From: Coffea arabica
Taxonomy: Eukaryota; Streptophyta; Magnoliopsida; Gentianales; Rubiaceae
DNA: 64,000 bases
Assembly (NCBI RefSeq): GCF_036785885.1
Contig: NC_092310.1
Coordinates: 4,836,001 to 4,900,000 of the forward strand
Direction: 5' to 3'
Below the pieces are notes generated by a model that searched no databases, was not told where the DNA came from, and saw only the letters and a list, made by a program, of their open reading frames with translations. Each line of letters opens with the position of its first letter. Position 1 is the stretch's first letter. The translations under genes and the position numbers were made by a program. This document shows positions 12,501-23,300 of the stretch, piece by piece.

Positions 12501-14294
12501 CTCCCCAACTATAACTCGTTCATCCCCCTTCAACCGCTTGCGGTTGGCACACAGGTCCTTCAAAAATTGTGCGTACCTGGGTACTTGTTTAATCGCATCC
12601 AGCAGGGGTATGTTGATCTCCACCTTGCGAAAGATCTCCAAGACCTCTTTTTCCTTGTCTTGCTTCTTTGGTTTCTCTAACCTGCTAGGAAAGGGAGGTG
12701 GATTAGTTTTAGCTGTAGGAATTGGGTTCGAGGGTACCTTTGCATTTTTGTTGTCTCTGCCCTCCTCTTCCAATTCTTTCTCAATCCGTTGTTCGTCCTT
12801 GTCTTTAGAAATCACCGGTTCGGGTCCTTGAACTTCCTTGCCACTCCTTAAGGTCATTGCGCTTACATTCTTTGGATTTGTCTCAGGTTGAGATGGCAAC
12901 TTTCCTTGAACTTGGGACTCCAAACGGTTGATTGTTATAGCCATTTGATTCATTTGATTTTGCAATGATTGCACCTGTCCCAGTTGATTTCTCATGCTTT
13001 GCAGGTCTGAATCCGTCTTTTGTTGATTAGCAAGTAATTGCTTCATCATCTCTTCCATGGACGGACTTGAGTTTGAAGGGGGTGGTGGTGGTGGTGGGCG
13101 AGGATGATACTGCTGTTGGTGCCCTTGTGGTCTATTTGGCACAAAGTTAAACTGCCTATTTCCTCCATAGCTAAGGTTGGGGTGATCCCTCCAACCAGTA
13201 TTGTAGGTGTTTGAGTACGGGTCGAACTGCTTTCTTGGCGCGGGCACGTGGCCAGCCATGTTCACCTGTTCTGCCGTTTCTTCTTGAACCAGTGGACACA
13301 TTTCCGTAGGATGACCCACGGCAGTGCACACCCCACACACTTTGGCTTGTGAAGCACTCCCCACAGCTAATTGTCTTACGAAAGATGTTAATTCGGAGAT
13401 CTGCTGTTGGATAGAGGACGTTTCCACCTCATTCACCCTACGCGTCGGGATGTCTTCTCTTGAACCAAACTGCTGTGAGTTCTCAGCCATCCCTTCAATC
13501 AACTCCCATGCTCCTCGAGGGGTTTTGTTCACCAACGCCCCTCCACTTGCAGCATCGATTATGCTTCTGTCCCTGAAAAGCAACCCCTCATAGAAATATT
13601 GAATGAGCAGTTGCTCACTTATCTGATGCTGAGGGCATTTGGTGCATAGTTTCTTAAACCTCTCCCAGTACTCATAGAGTGACTCGCCTGGGTGTTGTTT
13701 GATACCACATATCTCTTTCCTTAGACTCGCAGCTCGAGATGCCGGAAAGTACTTATCCAAGAATTTTTTTTTCAGTTGGTCCCACGTGGTGATACTACCA
13801 GGCGGTAGGTAGTAGAGCCAGTCTTTCGCGGAGTCCTTCAAAGAGAAGGGGAAAGCCCTCATCTTTATTTGCTCTTCTGTAATTCCCGGAGGCTTCATAC
13901 TGTTGCAAACGACGTCGAACTCTTGCAAGTGCTTGTAGGGCTCCTCACCTGGTAGACCATGGAAAGATGGCAAGAGATGAATTAGACCAGATTTTAGTTC
14001 AAAGGGAGTGTCATCATTTAAATTTGGAAAAGTAATGCACAAGGGCTGCTGATTTAAATCAGGAGCAGCCAACTCCCTTAATGTTCGTGCATTTGCCATA
14101 GTGACTTCCTCTTGGTCTGAATCACTCGAATTGTCACCAGACAAATTTGTCGACTCAACCTCTGGATCAAGTCCCTGAGGTGCAATACCGTATTGCTCTT
14201 CTCTGAGTCGCCTGGTTTCTTTCCTCGTTCTACGCGCGGTCTTCTCTACTTCACGGTCGAAAATTAATTCGCCTGTACGAGAAGAACGAGGCAT
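9560..14294 (-). pseudogene. Athila-type Gag-Pol, truncated in integrase
   Basis: Long uninterrupted gag-pol frame of about 1575 codons reading right to left. Gag has the capsid-like retrotransposon gag region (about residues 120-260) and a C-X2-C-X4-H-X4-C knuckle near residue 321 ([14 protein letters not shown]). Then come the protease motif LDLGAS near 632, reverse transcriptase motif A FLDGFSGY near 1026 and FMDDFSVYG near 1090, RNase [10 protein letters not shown] near 1237, the integrase zinc finger near 1445-1490, and the first two core aspartates (WGIDFMG near 1511, VSDRGTHF near 1572). It stops just after THFCNK because the sequence runs into LTR unit B. The third catalytic residue (E), the integrase C-terminus, the 3' internal region and the 3' LTR are therefore lost. 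The start ATG at 14292-14294 begins [12 protein letters not shown], about 70 bp after the PBS. Confidence 0.92.
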
Positions 14295-14363
14295 AAACTA
14301 GAAAAAAATACCAGAAAAATAGAACAAAAATGAACTTAAAAAGAAACAAATAATTAATGCCAG

Positions 14364-14381
14364 TCCCCGGCAACGGCGCCA
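14364..14381 (-). promoter_or_regulatory. Primer binding site (tRNA-Asp type)
   Basis: On the minus strand this reads TGGCGCCGTTGCCGGGGA, the complement of the 3' end of plant tRNA-Asp including CCA, the primer known for Athila elements. It lies 5 nt inside the end of LTR C (CCTGTCA), as expected for minus-strand strong-stop synthesis. Confidence 0.87.
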
Positions 14382-14386
14382 AAAAT

Positions 14387-16134
14387 TGACAGGTGTCGAG
14401 CCTGTGCAATAATAAATACCTACTCGAGAAAAATAAATTTTCTGTGTATAGTAGTGAGTAGGGTCGAATCCACAGGGATTGGGAAAAATTCGATTCTTTT
14501 TAAATTCGAGACACGGGGGATTTTTATCAGATAAAACTAAAAATAAATAATTAAACAATTTAACTAAAAAATAATTAAACAATTTAACCAAAAATAAATA
14601 AATAATTAATACGAATGTAAATGGCAATTAAATAAATAATAAATAAATTCTAGCCAAGGATACAACTACGCAGACACAGTCCATTCATCCGATCATTGAT
14701 GCAAAGAAAGTTCACTTAATTTTATTAACAGGTTAGTTATAGTCGCCGATAAGCTCTAACGACCAGCTTTTCCTTAATTTATTGATAACCAAGGTACGAC
14801 CATTGATTACCCCTAACCAGGAAATACTCCTAGGTACGACCGTAGGAATTAATTTCCTAATTGCATTAAAAACTAGAAAAGCCTAACCCAAATTAATAAC
14901 ACGCTACGAGGGTTATTTAAATCAGATTGCATGTCCCCCTAGTATGTGAAAATACTAGTTGTCACTAATATTAACCAACTAAACAATTACGGATTTAATT
15001 GATTAATTTGACAAGAGATTAATAAGTTAAATTGCACATCGGGCTCTTGATATCCAATTAACAAAATAATCCCATGAAAATTAAAATAGAAAACATGCAA
15101 ATATTAACAAATTCAGGAACACGTAAAATTAATTAGATCTCACAGATATTTGGGACTGCGTCTTCGCGTTGATCCTTGACTAGAGGAGAAAATTAGCCAC
15201 GCCTCATAAGAAAATTCCCACGCAATTTAATTGAATTCGAAGACATAAATAACTCTTGCTAGTAACTGAAAATGAAAATTTGATTCTCCGTAATCTAATG
15301 AAATAGAACTAGTTTCATGAAAGAAATTAGTCTAAAGGAAGAGACGGAAGAAAAATACAAAACAAATCAACTGAAGAGATCTTCACACCACACAAAACAT
15401 GAAAGAACAAAATCCTATTTTATGACTAAAACTACCTATCTTCCTCTCCGTAGAGAGAAACTAATCTAATGTCTTTTGCCGCCCGCTCTCATTCTCCTCT
15501 GCACTAGTTTTATAAGAGAACTAGTTACGTAGGAAGCAAATAGAAAAGCTACTTTCATCATCAAAGTCCACCTATGGCTAATGAGTACATCTCCCAAAAG
15601 AAGAACACATTTTCTAAATCAATGTTACGTGGTCCCCGCAGAATTCTCTCCTTTTGATTTCTTATTGCTAGTGGACTTGTCAGGAATTAATAATAGGAAG
15701 GCAACTCTTCATCAGCAATTCCGTTGGTTTGCACAATTGGAAAGCTACAATCATCAAAGCCAACATCTTGGCTAATGAGTATATCTCCCACAATAAGGAC
15801 AAACTTTCTACGTGGTCCCCGTTAGATAATGAAAGAAAACATCATCCCAATTAATTCCAGCACAATCATCAATTCCTCTGCAATTATCAAAACGGAGGAG
15901 TCCATTATAATCATCAATTCCAGTACAAATACACCCGTGAAACCTAGCTTGTATTTTCTTTAGAAACTTCCCACGTGTGGAGTATTTGTTGTAAGAAAAT
16001 CTCTCTTTTCTGCTCTACTTCCTGAAATTGAGTCCAGATGCCAAATATAAGTATATGTTAACAATTAAAATAATATTTGGCATGGAAACAGGGAAAAATT
16101 AACAATAAAATTGCTAACAATTAATACTCTATCA
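14387..16134 (-). repeat. Athila LTR unit C (inner, PBS-adjacent)
   Basis: A full-length 1748 bp LTR on the minus strand. It starts TGATAGAGTATT at 16134 and ends CCTGTCA at 14387, giving short inverted termini (TGATAGG-like and CCTGTCA). It is the only one of the four units with an intact 3' end. It shares inner-type variants with unit B: the AAATC insertion, TTAGGCTTTT and GGTCGTT. Confidence 0.9.
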
Positions 16135-16138
16135 ATTT

Positions 16139-17867
16139 GCCTGTGCAATAATAAATACCTACTCGAGAAAAATAAATTTTCTGTGTATAGTAGTGAGTAG
16201 GGTCGAATCCACAGGGACTGGGAAAAATTCGATTCTTTTTAAATTCGAGACACGGGCGATTTTTATCAGATAAAACTAAAAATAAATAATTAAACAATTT
16301 AACTAAAAAATAATTAAACAATTTAACCAAAAATAAATAAATAATTAATACGAATGTAAATGGCAATTAAATAAATAATAAATAAATTCTAGCCAAGGAT
16401 ACAACTACGCAGACACAGTCCATTCATCCGATCATTGATGCAAAGAAAGTTCACTTAATTTTATTAACAGGTTAGTTATAGTCGCCGATAAGCTCTAACG
16501 GCCAGCTTTTCCTTAATTTATTGATAACCAAGGTACGACCATTGATTACCCCTAACCAGGAAATACTCCTAGGTACGACCGTAGGAATTAATTTCCTAAT
16601 TGCATTAAAAACTAGAAAATCCTAACCCAAATTAATAACACGCTACGAGGGTTATTTAAATCAGATTGCATGTCCCCCTAGTATGTGAAAATACTAGTTG
16701 TCACTAATATTAACCAACTAAACAATTACGAATTGATTAATTTGACAAGAGATTAATAAGTTAAATTGCACATCGGGCTCTTGATATCCAATTAACAAAA
16801 TAATCCCATGAAAATTAAAATAGAAAACATGCAAATATTAACAAATTAAGGAACACGTAAAATTAATTAGATCTCACAAATATTTGGGACTGCGTCTTCG
16901 CGTTGATCCTTGACTAGAGGAGAAAATTAGCCACGCCTCATAAGAAAATTCCCACGCAATTTAATTGAATTCGAAGACATAAATAACTCTTGCTAGTAAC
17001 TGAAAATGAAAATTTGATTCTCCGTAATCTAATGAAATAGAACTAGTTTCATGAAAGAAACTAGTCTAAAGGAAGAGACGGAAGAAAAATACAAAACAAA
17101 TCAACTGAAGAGATCTTCACACCACACAAAACATGAAAGAACAAAATCCTATTTTATGACTAAAACTACCTATCTTCCTCTCCGTAGAGAGAAACTAATC
17201 TAATGTCTTTTGCCGCCCGCTCTCATTCTCCTCTGCACTAGTTTTATAAGAGAACTAGTTACGTAGGAAGCAAATAGAAAAGCTACTTTCATCATCAAAG
17301 TCCACCTATGGCTAATGAGTACATCTCCCAAAAGAAGAACACATTTTCTAAATCAATGTTACGTGGTCCCCGCAGAATTCTCTCCTTTTGATTTCTTATT
17401 GCTAGTGGACTTGTCAGGAATTAATAATAGGAAGGCAACTCTTCATCAGCAATTCCGTTGGTTTGCACAATTGGAAAGCTACAATCATCAAAGCCAACAT
17501 CTTGGCTAATGAGTATATCTCCCACAATAAGGACAAACTTTCTACGTGGTCCCGTTAGATAATGAAAGAAAACATCATCCCAATTAATTCCAGCACAATC
17601 ATCAATTCCTCTGCAATTATCAAAACGGAGGAGTCCACTATAATCATCAATTCCAGTACAAATACACCCGTGAAACCTAGCTTGTATTTTCTTTAGAAAC
17701 TTCCCACGTGTGGAGTATTTGTTGTAAGAAAATCTCTCTTTTCTGCTCTACTTCCTGAAATTGAGTCCAAATGCCAAATATAAGTATATGTTAACAATTA
17801 AAATAATATTTGGCATGGAAACAGGGAAAAATTAACAATAAAATTGCTAACAATTAATACTCTATCA
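16139..17867 (-). repeat. Athila LTR unit D (outer type)
   Basis: A second LTR upstream of unit C on the minus strand. It starts TGATAGAGTATT at 17867 and ends CACAGGC at 16139, joined through AAAT (plus strand ATTT, 16135-16138) to unit C. The truncated end and linker are exactly those of the A-B junction. It carries the outer-type variants of unit A. Confidence 0.9.
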
Positions 17868-19142
17868 ATATGCCTACTCGCTTTCCATAGCCTTGAATGA
17901 ATGTGATGGATGAATGCACGTCACCACGCTAGTCCAACGCTAGTTGTGGCCCTTGTACGCCACCACACTAGTCCAACGCTAGCTGTGGTTCATTGTTCCG
18001 TTCCACTAGTCCAACGCTAGTAGGAACTCATAGAGGGCTAGTCCAACGCTAGACCCAATAGGTCCATTTCCTTTTCATTAGTGCATTATTTGCATGTTCA
18101 CTACATATCATGTAATTTTCCTTAGTTTTATCATTTGGCATGCTCCTCTAAACCTTTCCCCTTCACTTTAGGTCTTGCATTTCATGCTAGTTAGGGTACA
18201 TTTGCTTGAGTGTCCCCTCCGATAAGGGAAACGAGCGAGTGTGGCTACTCGATAGCCTTAGCACGCTAGTTTTGCCTTCTAATCAAAGGGAAAATCGAAG
18301 TCGAAAAAGTTAGGAGTCATTCCCATACCCGACCTGATGCATTCCTTTAGGTTTATTCATTCTCATTTTTCACTTACTTACTTTTTTTTAATTCACATTT
18401 CTTCATCACTTTTCCTTTCCTTATTGTTCATTTTGATTTCTACTTCACAAAATTGCACTTAATTACACCTATATGCACTTATCACTATATTTCATACACT
18501 TGCACACAAACACTTGAATTTTTCATACAATTTCACACGTGCACCTTTTTATACACTTGCACACTTACACTTTAGCCATCATTTGCATTAATCGACCTCT
18601 ATAAGGTTTTCCTTTATTGGCCGCCACAATTCATGTGGTTGGGACCAAAAACCTTACAAGAGACATTTTAGAATTTAGGTTTGCATTTTTTCTTTCTTTT
18701 GCATTCATGTAGTGCATCCAAATGTAATAAATTCTTTGGTTAAAATAAGAAAAACTTTGATTAAATCACGCAACTAGCCTTGGCTAGGTCGAAGGGGTGC
18801 CTTGGATTTTTATTCTTGCCTTCCCCTTCGTTAAATGTGACTCCCGAACCTTTTTCGTTGGTTTACGTGGACTAAGAGTCGTTTAAAAGGGGTTTCTTAC
18901 TACTCTTTCCCATTTTTTCTTTAAAAATTCATTTTTAGGTGACTTGGTACACCTTAACTCATTACCAAGTGGCGACTTCGATTTTGATTTCAGAAACCCT
19001 TTTTAAACTACATTTTGGGTCAAATCGTCGCATTCTCAAAACCCCATTTAGACCCATTTTTCTTTTAAATCACAATTCATTTTCCAATCACAAATATATT
19101 TTTTAAACCATTTATTTATTTATTCAAAAAATGGGGCGCGAC
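17868..19142 (+). repeat. Tat-type LTR remnant
   Basis: The 3' part has features I associate with Tat-clade LTRs: the phrase AAGTGGCGACTTC, a TTTTGGGTCAAATCGTCGCA stretch, and the terminal AATGGGGCGCGACA ending at 19142. The left end is missing where the Athila cluster abuts, so it is either a truncated solo LTR or the target of the Athila insertion. The clade assignment is from memory of such ends and needs a search. No protein-coding sequence is visible. Confidence 0.5.
17922..18056 (+). repeat. Four hairpin units with the core CTAGTCCAACGCTAG
   Basis: The 15 bp core occurs exactly at 17929-17943, 17968-17982, 18006-18020 and 18038-18052. Around each core the flanks are complementary but differ between units: CCAC/GTGG, ACCAC/GGTGGT-like (ACCAC with GTGGT), GTTCC/GGAAC and GGG/CCC. 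In units 1-3 the spacing is the same, 1 nt on the left and 2 nt on the right of the core. The core itself is an imperfect palindrome (CTAG...CTAG). Confidence 0.75.
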
Positions 19143-19829
19143 AAGGTGAAGAAGGAAAACAGCTTCCCCAGAGAGCCAGTGACTTGAAGGATGTAGCAGC
19201 AATGGTGATGAGTAAAGATGGTTGACTCGGCTTGCAAGTGGACAAACAAAATCCAAACCTAAGTCATAAGATTTGCCCGAAAGCCACTAGAACTTGAACT
19301 ACGTGTCATAGTTCGACTATTGTACCAACAGTGTGCGGCCTGTTCGTCTTTTTTGGTAAAAAAACGGAACAATACATATGCATGACTACCAACAAACCTT
19401 TGTGCTTGAATTGTTTCGTTTCAGGAAAGTATTCAACTTTTAAAATGAAAAAAATATGAGTTTATGGTCATGTAGTCCAGGATCACTGTCGTTTCAATCA
19501 ATTGCATATTAAATCAGCTTACTTTAACAGAACCGAATTGTATAGTCCACAATTGCATGCTAGAGGGTTGGCAATATAAGATTTAAAGGTAAACCCATAT
19601 CCAAAATGTTTAACGCAGTATCATGAACCAATTGTTAGGAAATTGATTTTTGTTCTTTTAAGTAGAATCCTTATTTTGTGTGGAAATAATTAGTTTTCTA
19701 ATTGTTTTAGTTACTTGTAGTAATAGTCAATTTCTTTTCTATTTGTATGAGTTTAAAACTTAGAAATTATTTCCTATTTAAATGAAGGTGTATTCAAGCT
19801 GATGATGTTCTTGAATCATTTCAACTACC
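19143..19829. other. Intergenic stretch with a possible exon remnant
   Basis: Directly after the LTR end there is an open run ending at TGA 19223-19225. Its last residues read SDLKDVAAMVMSKDG. It has the look of a C-terminal exon, but I do not recognise the protein and no upstream exon is visible. The rest (19226-19829) shows no gene or repeat that I can name. Confidence 0.3.
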
Positions 19830-20315
19830 GATTGACAAGCTGATTGATTGACAAATAATTATCTAAAGTATTCCAGGGTCAAACCCACATAGATGAATTA
19901 ATTTACTACTTTAATTATTTTCACAAAAATAACAAAATTTAAATTCAATGTGTGTTTTAATCACTACTCAAAAAATTAAATAATTAAACCAAATAAGATA
20001 TAGGCGAGAAAACAATTGGCAAAAGACTAGGGTTTCAAAATTTGATCTAGAGTTTGAATTAATTATCCAATTAATTTCTTAACATTTCAAGAACGTATCA
20101 CATGCAAGTGCCTGAGATTATCTCTCAATACATTTATTTTGTACCTAATTAAATCTCATCTCTCTCTCGAGATCATAAGCATTTGATCAAACTCTTTAAG
20201 AACTTAGGTGATATAACTATGTCATACAAACCCTAACCTACTCTCATGATTAGACTAAATATGTTTATTTATCTAGTGCACGGCACTTCTCAGTTCAATA
20301 CAAATCCTAAGTGTG
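19830..20315 (-). repeat. Degraded LTR-like sequence (Athila-like style)
   Basis: Contains GGGTCAAACCCACATAGATG followed by AT-rich AAATTAAATAATTAAACC-type sequence. This resembles the GGGTCGAATCCACAGGGA plus AT-rich arrangement in the minus-strand Athila LTRs at 14460 and 16200. Termini are not recognisable, so the assignment is tentative. Confidence 0.3.
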
Positions 20316-23300
20316 AAGACTCACAAAATTTACCTATTTTAAACTCCTAATTTTAGCTCATTTAATTATTTATTTGGCCAATTGCCCCGATTATTATTTT
20401 CTAACCTTTTTAGACCTAATTATATGGATCTATAGTTTAGTTATATTTTTATAGCGACTCGTTTAAAATTTTAATTTTTGAAGGCTCGTTAAGTGAGAAT
20501 AGTAAATGCGCGTTTGGAAACAATAATCGATTTGAGAATACAATGAGTTTGAAAAAATTGGAGACTTGTACATTAGTCTTAAAATAGGTATTTTTATACT
20601 TAAGTATTCAAGTATTAGTTAGTGATACTATTGTTATAAGAATTTCTTGGAGATTTCATGTGACGGTCCCACCTCCCCCTAGGGCGTACCCAGGGTTCGG
20701 CGGACCGCCTGACCAACTCTCGCCGGGACTCAGTCGTTCACTACATTCCTCAACCAGATTACAATATAAATCTCAAAAATTACATCAAATTCTCCAATAA
20801 TTACATGTTATAAGCGAAGCGGAAACGATTCCCAACTATACATCAAATGATTCCAAATCCAAACTGTACAAGATATAAGCCATCCAGTCACATGAATAAG
20901 TACTACAAGTCCTTCCTTCGTCTTGAGCCCTGTGGAGGGGAATAAAATACTTTTGGGGTGAGCTAAAAGCTCAGCGAGTAACTAGTAAAATCAGTAATCA
21001 AATCGGTTTCACAATAGTTCATTTCAATGATGTCATAAATCAAACGATAAGTCAAGAAAAAATTACAACATTTACAAGAAACCATACATGAAAAGGATAC
21101 GTTCGTTCGTTCATTCGTTCTCCTGTCATTCCCCTTTCCTTCATTCATTTGAAAATGCATTTTTCATTTATCAATAAAACCCTCGTTCGTTCGTTCGTTC
21201 ATTCAACCTTTCCTAGACATTGACCAGGCTCCACCAACCTCCACCAACCTCCACCAACCTACAAGGTAATACTCGAGTATACCAAACGTTCACCCAGGTC
21301 ACCATATCGCCCGACCGAGTCCGCTTCTGGTTCGAGTCGATCGGTAACAAGGGGCAGTGGCCAATTCAGCCAAAAGGCTTACATTCATGCACAAGTAACA
21401 TTTCAATCGTTCCATCTTTGAAAATTTCACATTTATCGAGGTCGAGTGCGATAAAGTACACACTCGCCTAGAAAACTCATTTTGGAAATCATTGAAAGAA
21501 CTTAACACGTTATCAAACAATAATACAAGTCATGAAGTCAAGAAAATACAACAAACAAGGAACACTCACATGCAAGCATGCATGATATGCAATCGAGTAA
21601 ATAATACAAGAAAACAGTTCAAAAGTAACTTTGGAAACAGTTTAGGGTCACTCACCTCCACGGCTCAGGAACCAACCATCATATATCATTGTCTTGCTCA
21701 AATCCAAGTCTTAGATTACAAACTCAATGCAATCAAGTCCTTTTAAAGTTCGGACAGCACTTCCACTAAATTTGCTTACTTTTCTAGCCGTCAAAGCTTC
21801 ATTATTTCCTCAGCCAGTCCCAAAGTCACACAAATAAGTTCATTCAATAACCGTTCAATAAGCTCCAAGTAGTACGAGTACAATTCAAGCTAGAGAAAAG
21901 TCCGGAAATGAAAGTTAAGTTCTAAACCATAAAAACAGTTTTTTACATCATTTTGCGGTTTCGGCACCATTGGCACTACAATTATCGGATGGAGGTACAA
22001 GATACACCGTTTCGAAGCTAAGAGATAGGGCTACAATGTTGAAGAAGACCACTCAGTCCAGTTTCGAGTGTAACCAGGTCAAACATTCAATATACTACAC
22101 CAGAACCGTAAAAACAGGTTCACAAACCGTATTCTAGTTCAAACATCATAAGTCAGTCTCCCTAAGTCCAAATCAAGTGATTCCAAAGCCATCCGAAAGC
22201 TAAGATACACGGCTACAATTTATCAGAAGACCTCAACAACCAATTCCGAAGTATTCCCAACCAAAATAACCAATTACAGACGCAATTATCAAATTCGGAT
22301 AGAAACAGGGCAGCAGGGGTAATTCAGTCTTTTCACAAGCTACGTTGCTCCGATTGACCTGAAATTTTGTAGGCATCTCTAAAATATCATTGCCTACAAC
22401 TTTTATGTTTTTACCCAAGGCCAATTCGGCCTCTAACTATGAGGTACTGTGCCGGGCAGAATGTAAACAATTGAAACCCTAACTTTCCAAATTTCTTTCC
22501 AAAACAGAAATTTCTTGCAATTAACCACTTTTTCCACATTCTAGCTTCATTCTAGATCATTTCCAATCATCATACATAGCCACAACATAAGAATCATATT
22601 AAATCAGAAAATTCATCAATAATTATAAAACTTCACCAAATTCAACCAAAATCAAGATATAATCCACAAAATTCCCTCTTAGGCTACCACAAATCATTAC
22701 TTTGACATTATCAAGACCAAAGGAAGCATTCCCTAGCTACTCACCTTGAAATGCAAGAAAAGGATCAACTTGGGACCTTAATCCTCCAAACAACTCCACT
22801 AATCACCTTAAACTAGCTTAGCAACTCACTTTTGTGGAGAAATTTGGAATTTAACCGGTAGGTTTGCAAGATTCAAGCTAGAAATGAAGGAAAATTGAAG
22901 AAACTCTCTCTCTCTTTCTCTCCTCCATGGCCGGCCAACAAGAAAGAAATAAGAAGAGATTTTTGGGTCAATTTTGTTATATGGTAAAGGTAAAGTTAAA
23001 TAGTCAAAGTCAAGAGTGAATTGGATGGTGACACTTGTCACCTTTAGGTTTAAAACTTATCTTTTTGTCTCTCTCATACCAATCCATAATTATCTCTTAA
23101 CACCTTGTAGAAAAATATCACTTAGCACAAAACTCCAACAAGTTGTCAAAAATATATTGCATTTACCGCATTTGCGGGTCCCACGTCCATAATACACTTC
23201 AAAATTAACGTGGACTAACTTGGATCAAGAAAATGATTTGAAAACTATATTTCCTTATAAAAATGTATAGAAAATTAATATATTGAAGAAAACAAACTTA

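Larger units (their letters stand above)
1..17867. mobile_element. Two Athila-type Ty3/gypsy elements, tail to tail
   Basis: The left copy (+) runs from beyond the window start through pol, a 2.4 kb 3' internal region and two LTRs in tandem (6278-9559). The right copy (-) has two LTRs in tandem (17867 down to 14387), a primer binding site, and gag-pol that stops inside integrase at about 9560. The arms are nearly identical but not identical: there are scattered substitutions in the proteins and LTRs. Clade assignment rests on the D-L-G-A protease motif, the F-x-DDFSVYG reverse transcriptase motif, the 18 nt PBS matching the 3' end of plant tRNA-Asp, and the AAGTGTGGGGG-type polypurine tract. 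The left boundary and any TSD of the whole structure lie outside the window. Confidence 0.85.

Noticed and set aside
6637-17509. Identical 64-codon open frame (begins MSTSPKRRTHF) in all four Athila LTR units
   Set aside because: Its repetition is explained by LTR duplication; it lies antisense in the presumed U3, has no recognisable domain, and near-identity between units gives no evidence of coding constraint.
1-17867. Palindromic assembly artefact from a fold-back read
   Set aside because: The arms differ by many scattered substitutions and indels and contain different parts of the element, so a simple fold-back is unlikely. Read support at the joint remains the decisive test.
17922-18056. 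CRISPR-like array (15 bp repeats, ~25-40 bp gaps)
   Set aside because: Only four short repeats whose intervening sequence pairs with itself around each core; eukaryotic LTR context.
19830-20315. Fifth copy of the Athila LTR
   Set aside because: Only short motif resemblance, no alignable termini; kept as a low-confidence degraded repeat rather than as the same family.
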